DNA of 64,000 nt from an uncultured Fluviicola sp. (GTDB lineage Bacteria > Bacteroidota > Bacteroidia > Flavobacteriales > Crocinitomicaceae), in the NCBI RefSeq assembly GCF_946478805.1, contig NZ_CAMLDC010000001.1, positions 186,001 through 250,000 on the forward strand. Reading direction: 5' to 3'. How positions within the stretch are numbered: the stretch's first letter is position 1; each line of letters begins with the position of its first letter. Under the pieces are notes generated by a model. The model worked only from the letters and a program-made list of their open reading frames with translations, made no database searches and had not been told where the DNA came from. The position numbers were made by a program, and so were the translations under genes. Shown piece by piece: positions 44,732 through 51,308 of this stretch.

Positions 44732-45022
44732 ATGAAAAAAATTGTTTTTTTACAGTTGTGTCTGTTTATTGGCACTAGTTTCGTGTTTTCCCAAGAAGGT
44801 CCTGGAACGCAAACACCTACTCAAAGCATCACTTATCAATCTATTTCAGAAAAATCAAAAACTGAAACGCTTGAGGTAATCTATGATTTAATCGATCGGT
44901 GTTCTCTTTCTGAATTTAATAAATTACATGAACACTTTGTTTATAAAGCCAGGACGGAACCTACTGATCGGAACAAGGCCATTCTGGCCTACATTAAAAA
45001 TAAAAAAAATCAACCTAAATGA
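44732..45022 (+). CDS. Small secreted protein preceding a T9SS type B adhesin
   Basis: 96 aa. Signal peptide MKKIVFLQLCLFIGTSFVFSQ. The mature part is charged and probably helical (KTETLEVIYDLIDRCSLSEFNKLHEHFVY), ending in a basic tail (KNKKNQPK). No family is recognised. It overlaps the adhesin start by four bases (ATGA), so the two are translationally coupled. It sits like the small protein at 38463 but shows no clear similarity to it. Confidence 0.6.
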   Translation: MKKIVFLQLCLFIGTSFVFSQEGPGTQTPTQSITYQSISEKSKTETLEVIYDLIDRCSLSEFNKLHEHFVYKARTEPTDRNKAILAYIKNKKNQPK

Positions 45023-47610
45023 AACACCTAATTCTAACACTACTACTATTACTGTCATTAAAAGGATTTTCACAGCCACCTTGTGGAAGTAACCCTGCGG
45101 CAGGTAATACTTGCGCAACTGCAACTCCGATTTGTGAGTTGAATGGATACTGCGGAAACACATCTGCTTCTTATACGGTTAATACCTGGAGTCAGTCCTG
45201 CGGATTTCTTGGTTTGGGTGATTGCGGATTGAGTGGAGAATTTTGCGGTTCCATTGAGAATAATTCATTTCTTACTTTTGTTGCTTCATCAACTTCCATA
45301 TCATTTGATTGCTGGGTATATAATTCAACCTACGGAGATGGGATTCAGATTATGATTTTCTCAGCGAACAATTGTTCTGGAACAGTTACTTCCTATTATT
45401 GCAGTCAGCTGGCACCATCTACTGGATCTCAATCAGTTAGCGCGTCTGGATTGACGCCTGGAAATACTTATTATATCATGATTGATGGTTTTGCCGGAGA
45501 TATTTGTAATTATACATTTGCCGCAAATACCGGAGTTGCCATTCCGGTAGATGTTTCACCTGCAAATTCTTCTATCTGTGTCGGAGAAACTGTTACTTTG
45601 ACTGCAACTGGAGGAAATGGGGCATTTACGTGGGTTGCTTCGCCAAATCTAAGTGGAACGACCGGATCAACTGTAACAGCAACCCCTCCAACTACTCCGG
45701 GAACCTATACCTATACAGTCAATTCTGCAACTGGCAACCCTTTGTGTCCGTCTTCTACAACTGCAACTGCAACTATCGTGGTGAATCCATGCGGATGTAC
45801 CGTAACAACAACGAATAACGGACCGGTTTGTGCCGGAACGAATACTGTTGATTTGTTTGCTACAACAATTGCCGGCGCAACTTATTCCTGGACAGGTCCC
45901 AATGGATTTACTTCAAGTGCTCAAAATCCAACAGGTGTTCCAATTCCAAGTACACCGGGGACTTATAACTTCACTGTTGATATTAATGACAACGGTTCTT
46001 TGTGTTCTTCTACGACAACTGTTACAGTCAATGGGTTACCGGTGGTTAGTGCCGGAACTAACATTTCAATTTGTATTGGCGGTTCGGCAACTTTATCAGG
46101 TTCAGGAGCTCAAAGTTATACATGGAATAATGGAGCGGCTAATGGAGTTTCGTTTAACCCAACCGGAAATCAAACTTATACCGTTACCGGTACCGACGCC
46201 AATGGCTGTCAGAATACAGATCAAGTAGATTTGGTTGTTAATCCATTGCCTGCCGTAAGTGCCGGAGCGCCACAGGCTGTTTGCCAGGGAGCTTCAATAA
46301 TCTTATCTGGCTCAGGTGCTCAAAGCTACACTTGGAATAATGGCGTAACGAATGGCGCTTCTTTTATACCGTTATCGACTCAAACTTATACGGTTACAGG
46401 TGCAGACGTCAACGGTTGTCAAAATACCGGTCAGGTAGTTGTGACTGTCAATCCACTTCCGATTGTTGAAGCAGGCTTGCCTCAAGCTGTTTGTCAGGGA
46501 ACAAGTGTTACGCTTGCAGGTTCCGGTGCTCAAAGTTATACTTGGAATAATGGTGGTATAGATAATGTACCTTTTACTCCGAATGTGACATTGACTTATA
46601 TCTGTACGGGAACAGACGCCAATGGTTGTCAGAATACGGATCAGGTAATCGTGACAGTCAATCCAAGCCCGACTGTAAACGCGGGGAATAACCAAACGGT
46701 TTGTGCGGGAACAAGTGTCACGCTCTCTGCTTCTGGAGCTTCCAATTATGTTTGGAACAACGGAGTCACAAATGGAATTGCGTTTACACCAGGATCCACT
46801 CAAACTTACACGGTTACAGTGAGTTTAAATGGTTGTCAGTCAACAGACCAAGTGACAGTAACTGTAAATTCGCTTCCGGTTGTGAATGCGGGACCGGATC
46901 AATCGGTTTGTATTGGAGATGAAATAACACTTTCCGGTTCCGGTGCACAAAATTATATCTGGAACAATGGTATTACAGACGGTATTTCATTTATACCGGG
47001 ATCAACCCAAACTTATACTGTTACAGGAACCGATGGAAATGGATGCACAGATACGGATCAGATTACAATTACGATTGTGTTGATTCCAACTGCCAGTGTT
47101 TCTGCAGATGTAACGAACGGAAGTCCTGTTTTGACTGTCAATTTTGACAATAATTCGACTAATGCATCAACTTATCATTGGAGTTTTGGAGATGGCTTTC
47201 AATCAAACGCATCTACTTCGGTCGGTCAACAATACGGATATACCATTCCGGGTGAATATGTGGTTGTTTTAACTGCTGTAAATGGTGCTTGTATAGATAC
47301 AGATACCCTATTGATTACAGTGATCCCGGTTCCGGATCCGATTGTAGTGATCCCGAATATCTTCACCCCGAATGGAGATCATGCTAATGACCAGTTTTTT
47401 CTGGATGTCAGCTACGCGAAATCGGTTAAAGTGCAGATTGTAAACCGTTGGGGAGATAAAATGTTCGATTATGATAATGTACAAGGCTATTGGGATGGAA
47501 CCGTCAATGGAAATCTGGCTTCCGAAGGGGTTTATTTCTTCAATTACCGGGTTGAAGGTCTGAATGGAACGGTTCTTAGTGGTCATGGTGATATTCAACT
47601 TATAAGATAA
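45019..47610 (+). CDS. Secreted T9SS type B adhesin with five Ig-like repeats
   Basis: 863 aa. Signal peptide MKHLILTLLLLLSLKGFSQ. The N-terminal domain (GNTCATATPICELNGYCGNTS ... SFDCWVYNSTYGDGIQIMIFS ... YYIMIDGFAGDICNYTF, about 25-175) is a beta-sandwich common in this phylum, of pre-peptidase C-terminal type. Ig-like segments follow (about 180-340), then five 70-residue repeats (about 343-690), PKD-like (YHWSFGDGFQ) and a type B sorting domain (PNIFTPNGDHAND, VNRWGDKM, WDGTVNG). Its C-terminal half is close to the gene at 41070. The upstream small secreted protein overlaps its start. Confidence 0.82.
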   Translation: MKHLILTLLLLLSLKGFSQPPCGSNPAAGNTCATATPICELNGYCGNTSASYTVNTWSQSCGFLGLGDCGLSGEFCGSIENNSFLTFVASSTSISFDCWVYNSTYGDGIQIMIFSANNCSGTVTSYYCSQLAPSTGSQSVSASGLTPGNTYYIMIDGFAGDICNYTFAANTGVAIPVDVSPANSSICVGETVTLTATGGNGAFTWVASPNLSGTTGSTVTATPPTTPGTYTYTVNSATGNPLCPSSTTATATIVVNPCGCTVTTTNNGPVCAGTNTVDLFATTIAGATYSWTGPNGFTSSAQNPTGVPIPSTPGTYNFTVDINDNGSLCSSTTTVTVNGLPVVSAGTNISICIGGSATLSGSGAQSYTWNNGAANGVSFNPTGNQTYTVTGTDANGCQNTDQVDLVVNPLPAVSAGAPQAVCQGASIILSGSGAQSYTWNNGVTNGASFIPLSTQTYTVTGADVNGCQNTGQVVVTVNPLPIVEAGLPQAVCQGTSVTLAGSGAQSYTWNNGGIDNVPFTPNVTLTYICTGTDANGCQNTDQVIVTVNPSPTVNAGNNQTVCAGTSVTLSASGASNYVWNNGVTNGIAFTPGSTQTYTVTVSLNGCQSTDQVTVTVNSLPVVNAGPDQSVCIGDEITLSGSGAQNYIWNNGITDGISFIPGSTQTYTVTGTDGNGCTDTDQITITIVLIPTASVSADVTNGSPVLTVNFDNNSTNASTYHWSFGDGFQSNASTSVGQQYGYTIPGEYVVVLTAVNGACIDTDTLLITVIPVPDPIVVIPNIFTPNGDHANDQFFLDVSYAKSVKVQIVNRWGDKMFDYDNVQGYWDGTVNGNLASEGVYFFNYRVEGLNGTVLSGHGDIQLIR
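46045..47089 (+). repeat. Five tandem 207-210-base repeats coding Ig-like units
   Basis: Unit starts are at about 46045, 46255, 46465, 46675 and 46882, so the phase is kept at 210, 210, 210 and 207 bases. The fourth unit lost one codon. They belong to the same family as the units in the genes at 38780 and 41070. Confidence 0.8.
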
Positions 47611-47623
47611 GCAACGGAATTTT

Positions 47624-47663
47624 AAAAAGTGGTGGTGAAAAATTTTTCGCTACTACTTTTTTT
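47624..47663. terminator. Rho-independent terminator with 19-bp stem
   Basis: AAAAAGTGGTGGTGAAAAA pairs with the next 19 bases with three G-T pairs and no spacer, ending in T7. It separates the adhesin from ribF. An open frame from 47629 starts inside it and is rejected as the ribF start. Confidence 0.75.
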
Positions 47664-47670
47664 GTTTAAC

Positions 47671-47678
47671 TACATTTG
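47671..47678 (+). promoter_or_regulatory. -7 promoter element of ribF
   Basis: TACATTTG, a perfect TAnnTTTG match, ending four bases before the ribF ATG; nearly leaderless. Confidence 0.5.
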
Positions 47679-47682
47679 TACC

Positions 47683-48621
47683 ATGCGTGTAGTTCGGCAG
47701 TTGAATTCAGATACGAAGTTTAATAATCCAATCCTGACATTAGGGACCTATGATGGAGTTCATTTAGGACACCAGGAAATTATTACGTCGCTCGTAGAAA
47801 AAGCTAAAAGAGAAAACAAGGAATCTGTTTTATTTACTTTCGAACCGCATCCGAGAAAGGTACTTTATCCGGAAAGTTATTCGGTCAAATTGATAGATAC
47901 GGTTGACGAAAAACTGGAAAAACTGGAAAGATTGGGCTTGGACACCGTTATTCTTTTTCCATTCACCAAGGAATTTTCACGCTTGTCTGCAATGGAATTT
48001 GTACGGGATGTACTCGTTAACCAGATTGGGGTAAGTGAAATGCATATCGGGCATGACCATCATTTTGGGAAGAATCGGGAAGGTTCATTTCAGGAATTAC
48101 AGGAGTTGGGTGAAATCTACCATTTTAAGGTGTTTCAATTACCTGCAATTTCTATGGGGGATGTGACGATTAGCTCCACCAAAATTCGAAATGCGATTTT
48201 GGAAGGAAAAGTAGAGTATGCTGCTGAATTAATAGGAAGTCCATTCGTCTTGCAGGGCAAGGTGGTTAAAGGACAACAGATTGGTCGGACAATCGGTTTT
48301 CCGACGGCGAATATCGATCTTGAAAACACGGAGAAAATTTTCCCGAAAAACGGAGTTTATGCTGCGAAGGCTTATTTGGATGACAAATTGGTTTTTGGAG
48401 TGATGAATATCGGGACCAGGCCAACGGTAGCAAATAACGGTCAAATAACGATCGAAATTTACCTGTTTGACTTCCACGAGGAGATTTATGATCGTCCGAT
48501 TAAAGTGGAGGTAATGCAACATATCCGTGATGAACAACGTTTTGAAAATATAGCCGATTTAAAAAATCAAATTCAACTAGATGAAATTACTGCTCGCAAT
48601 TATTTTTCTATGCACAAATAG
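47683..48621 (+). CDS. ribF: Bifunctional riboflavin kinase/FAD synthetase
   Basis: Makes FMN and FAD from riboflavin. 312 aa from ATG 47683 (MRVVRQLNSD), right after the -7 element. The N-terminal nucleotidyltransferase has GTYDGVHLGHQ (21-31) and ISSTKIRNAI; the C-terminal kinase has GQQIGRTIGFPTANI and GVMNIGTRPT. Full length for the family. Its last 41 bases overlap the next gene in another frame. Confidence 0.93.
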   Translation: MRVVRQLNSDTKFNNPILTLGTYDGVHLGHQEIITSLVEKAKRENKESVLFTFEPHPRKVLYPESYSVKLIDTVDEKLEKLERLGLDTVILFPFTKEFSRLSAMEFVRDVLVNQIGVSEMHIGHDHHFGKNREGSFQELQELGEIYHFKVFQLPAISMGDVTISSTKIRNAILEGKVEYAAELIGSPFVLQGKVVKGQQIGRTIGFPTANIDLENTEKIFPKNGVYAAKAYLDDKLVFGVMNIGTRPTVANNGQITIEIYLFDFHEEIYDRPIKVEVMQHIRDEQRFENIADLKNQIQLDEITARNYFSMHK

Positions 48622-49153
48622 CTTGCTTTTTGGACAGGACACCCTGAAAATTTACAAGTGGGAAGCAATTCAAAAGGCAAACCCTGATACAATTTTAGGA
48701 ATTGATGCTTCTAAGTTGAAATGGGAAACAATCCCCGAAAAACTATATTCCTTTAAGAATCTCAAATACTTGAATCTTTCAAAAAACAAATTGAAGGAAC
48801 TTCCTTTGGAAATGGGTGTTTTCAAATCACTTAAAACATTGGATGTGACGAAGAATGATCTGGATACTGCCCCGATTGTGATTTGTCAGTTTCCAAAACT
48901 TCAAAAACTGCATTTGGCAAGAAATAAAATATCTTCTTTGCCGGCTTGCATCGGTTATCTGGCAGACTTAAAGGTTCTGGACATTTGGGATAACCCGATA
49001 AACTCGTTGCCGGAAGAGATTCTCAAGTTAAAAAAACTGGAAGCGGTTGATATGAGATCCATCATGTTAGGTCCGCATTTTCAACAAAAATGGGAGGAAT
49101 CTATGCCGCAAGTGAAGTGGTATTTCGATCCGCCGTGTCATTGTGTGGAATGA
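48581..49153 (+). CDS. Secreted leucine-rich-repeat protein
   Basis: 190 aa. Signal peptide MKLLLAIIFLCTNSLLFGQ. About five LRR units (LKYLNLSKNKLKELPLEMG, LKTLDVTKNDLDTAPIVIC, LQKLHLARNKISSLPACIG, LKVLDIWDNPINSLPEEIL) of 23 residues, the plant/bacterial short LRR type. A Cys-containing tail (PPCHCVE) ends it. It probably mediates protein binding in the periplasm. Its start lies 41 bases inside ribF, so expression depends on ribF transcription. It is followed by the second ECF-type promoter/small RNA unit. Confidence 0.8.
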   Translation: MKLLLAIIFLCTNSLLFGQDTLKIYKWEAIQKANPDTILGIDASKLKWETIPEKLYSFKNLKYLNLSKNKLKELPLEMGVFKSLKTLDVTKNDLDTAPIVICQFPKLQKLHLARNKISSLPACIGYLADLKVLDIWDNPINSLPEEILKLKKLEAVDMRSIMLGPHFQQKWEESMPQVKWYFDPPCHCVE

Positions 49154-49188
49154 TCTTTCAATAAAAAAAATATTTTTTTCATTTTTTT

Positions 49189-49219
49189 TTCCAACCATTT
49201 AAAAATACCCGCATCATAG
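49189..49219 (+). promoter_or_regulatory. Putative ECF sigma promoter of a second small RNA
   Basis: TTCCAACC (49189-49196), 14 bases, then GCATCATAG (49211-49219): the same boxes and spacing as at 27173 and 29800. No ATG lies between it and the terminator at 49282. Confidence 0.6.
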
Positions 49220-49224
49220 GGGTG

Positions 49225-49313
49225 TCAAGTATATATCAGAAATCTCTCTGATTGGTTTGGTAAATTGGGTTTTAGGTTTGGAAAAGGGTACTATTTGGAT
49301 TGTACCCTTTTTC
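49225..49313 (+). ncRNA. Putative second small RNA under ECF control
   Basis: About 90 bases from the expected start to the terminator, without an ATG. A 6-bp hairpin ATCAGA-AATCTC-TCTGAT (49235-49252) is followed by a U/G-rich single-stranded stretch (GGTTTGGTAAATTGGGTTTTA) and the terminator stem. The G/U-rich part could pair with C/A-rich leader sequences. There is no clear similarity to the RNA at 29836 beyond the promoter. The start is estimated. Confidence 0.42.
49282..49313 (+). terminator. Rho-independent terminator
   Basis: A 10-bp stem AAAAGGGTAC/GTACCCTTTT with a 10-base loop and T run, 128 bases after the last plus-strand stop codon. Confidence 0.85.
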
Positions 49314-49325
49314 ATTTTATAAGGT

Positions 49326-49380
49326 TTTAACCGCAAAGATTGAGTATATTACTTTGCGTACTCTGCGCCTTAGCATATAA
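49326..49380. repeat. Dispersed CTTTGCG repeat, copy 2
   Basis: TTTAACCGCAAAG, ACTTTGCGTACTCTGCGCCTTAGC: the same elements as the repeats at 29971 and 58188, again in the gap between genes. Confidence 0.5.
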
Positions 49381-49389
49381 AAAATACGT

Positions 49390-50355
49390 TTACTTCAGTT
49401 CAACCTGAAAGATCTCGGTCCAAAAGTCACGGATCGATTTTCCGTGAACTCCCAACATTTGAGGAACCAGGCTTGCTCCTGAGAAGCCAGGAGTCGTATT
49501 CACTTCAATCACATGAGGAACATCATCTACTAACATGAAATCAATTCGGGCAATCGATCTGAGTTGAAGCAAGGAGTAGACTTCTTTGGAAACTTCCCAC
49601 ACAGTATTTCGAATGGAGTCAGGAATACGGGCAGGCGTGATTTCCTGGGATTGACCCAGATACTTCGCTTCGTAATCAAAAAAATCATTTTCAGTAACTA
49701 TTTCGGTCAATGGCAAAGTCACCAATCCATTTGGTGAGCGATAAATTCCGCAAGTGACCTCCGTACCTTTCAGGAAAGATTCGACCACTACCGTATCTCC
49801 TTCTTCAAACGCTTTGTCCAGAGCATTCTGTAAATCTTCAGCCTTTGAAACCTTACTGATCCCAAAACTGGAGCCTGAATCCGAAGGTTTGACAAAACAA
49901 GGTAATCCCAGTTCATTCAGGATGTGATCTGCAGTAAACTCATCTCTGGATTTCAGGAAAAGGGATTTTGCAACCGGAATCCCGAAACGCGATAAGAATT
50001 GATTGCAATACCACTTGTCGAAACTCAACTCGGAAGCAAGTGCATTCGAATTCACGTAGGGAATCCCCTTCATATCCAGTAGAGCCTGGATTTTTCCATT
50101 CTCGCCTGGATTTCCATGAATATAGATCAATCCGATATCAATCTTACGTGCTGTACCATTTGTCGAATAGCTCATCGTCTCAATAGAAAACGGAAGTTTT
50201 TCCGAGCCTTGTGGAACAAACCAACCAGTTTCTACTACATGAACCGGAACCACCTCATACCCGTTTGGAAAATTATCCATGATGGTTTGAGCGCTTTTCA
50301 AAGAGATTTCAAATTCCGAAGAATAACCGCCACAAAACAAACCAACTAGTTTCAT
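49390..50355 (-). CDS. ddl: D-alanine--D-alanine ligase
   Basis: Makes D-Ala-D-Ala for peptidoglycan. 321 aa ATP-grasp enzyme: N-terminal GLFCGGYSSEFEISLKSA (5-22), ATP site PCFVKPSDSGSSFGISKV, HVIEVNTTPGFSGASLVPQM near the C-terminus. It is divergent from the PASTA-rluD cluster, a neighbourhood often kept in Flavobacteriia. A -7 element lies 16 bases upstream. Confidence 0.94.
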   Translation of the reverse strand: MKLVGLFCGGYSSEFEISLKSAQTIMDNFPNGYEVVPVHVVETGWFVPQGSEKLPFSIETMSYSTNGTARKIDIGLIYIHGNPGENGKIQALLDMKGIPYVNSNALASELSFDKWYCNQFLSRFGIPVAKSLFLKSRDEFTADHILNELGLPCFVKPSDSGSSFGISKVSKAEDLQNALDKAFEEGDTVVVESFLKGTEVTCGIYRSPNGLVTLPLTEIVTENDFFDYEAKYLGQSQEITPARIPDSIRNTVWEVSKEVYSLLQLRSIARIDFMLVDDVPHVIEVNTTPGFSGASLVPQMLGVHGKSIRDFWTEIFQVELK

Positions 50356-50370
50356 ACCTTCATTTTTTTA

Positions 50371-50378
50371 CAAAATTA
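50371..50378 (-). promoter_or_regulatory. -7 promoter element of ddl
   Basis: On the minus strand TAATTTTG, a perfect TAnnTTTG match, 15 bases before the ddl ATG. Confidence 0.45.
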
Positions 50379-50478
50379 GCGGTTATTTGAACTGCGATTT
50401 TCAACGGTAGGAAAAGTTTTCAGAATAGATTGTTAAAAGCTTCGTCATGGCAGTGCATCCTTGCAGAAACATTCTTTC

Positions 50479-50486
50479 TATATTTG
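50479..50486 (+). promoter_or_regulatory. -7 promoter element of the PASTA gene
   Basis: TATATTTG, a perfect TAnnTTTG match, 19 bases before the ATG at 50506. It supports that start over an upstream in-frame TTG at 50461. Confidence 0.5.
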
Positions 50487-50505
50487 TGCAACTTACAATC
50501 GATTT

Positions 50506-51294
50506 ATGAAGTTTTTTCAGAAGCTTAAGGCATTTGTTTGGAGCAAGCATTTTTTGAAGCATTCAATCTTCATTTTGCTTACCTATTTTTTAGTGATCAC
50601 TATCGTTGTATTCTATTTGGATTCGACTACGAATCACGGTGTGAAAATCGATGTTCCGAATGTGGTTGGGTTGAAAACAAGTAGTGCGCAGTCCAAGCTG
50701 GAAGCATTGGAATTGAAAATAGAAGTTTTGGACTCCATTTACAGACCGGAATTACCTTCCGGTACAATTGTCTCACAAGATCCGCTTCCGACTTCTAAAT
50801 CATTGGTATGCGTGAAACCCGGGCGAATTATCCGCGTACAGGTTTCCAAGAAGTCACGTTTGGTTGAAATGCCAAGCCTGATTGACAAATCCGAACGAAT
50901 TTCAGAAAGCATCCTGAAAAACAGAGGATTGAAATGTCGTAAAACTTACGTTCCTACGAGTGAATCGAACGGAGCTGTATTGAGACAACTTTATAACGGA
51001 AGGGAAATCAAGGAAGGAACAAAAATTCCGGTTGGAAGTACGATTACCTTGGTTGTTGGTCAGAATGATGATGCGCAACCTGTTACGGTGATTGATTTGA
51101 ATGGACTGACAATATCTGAGGCTAAAGCGCGTTTAAGTGGAATATCGCTACTAGTTTCAGTTGGTTCATGCGATGGATGTACAAACGCCGCGGATTCAGC
51201 AAATGCTGTTATTTACTCTCAAAGCCCCGAGTTTATTGAAGGGGTCACCGTTCCGTCAGGTACAACCATCATGATTTCAGCTGAAAAGAAGTAG
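50506..51294 (+). CDS. Membrane-anchored protein with three PASTA domains
   Basis: 262 aa from ATG 50506. One transmembrane helix near the N-terminus (FILLTYFLVITIVVFYL, about 21-38), then three PASTA domains outside the membrane (VDVPNVVGLKTSSAQ-like at about 48-115; EMPSLIDKSERISESILKNRG at 118-185; VTVIDLNGLTISEAKARLSG at 190-262). PASTA domains bind muropeptides or beta-lactam-like groups. Unlike the Ser/Thr kinase PknB or PBP2x there is no kinase or transpeptidase domain. It stands divergent to ddl, so a cell wall link is likely. Confidence 0.85.
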   Translation: MKFFQKLKAFVWSKHFLKHSIFILLTYFLVITIVVFYLDSTTNHGVKIDVPNVVGLKTSSAQSKLEALELKIEVLDSIYRPELPSGTIVSQDPLPTSKSLVCVKPGRIIRVQVSKKSRLVEMPSLIDKSERISESILKNRGLKCRKTYVPTSESNGAVLRQLYNGREIKEGTKIPVGSTITLVVGQNDDAQPVTVIDLNGLTISEAKARLSGISLLVSVGSCDGCTNAADSANAVIYSQSPEFIEGVTVPSGTTIMISAEKK

Positions 51295-51308
51295 ATAATT
51301 TTGATTAG

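Noticed and set aside
42000..47100. Tandem 210-base repeats as a CRISPR-like array
   Set aside because: The repeats are coding, keep the frame and have no unique spacers; they are Ig-like protein repeats.
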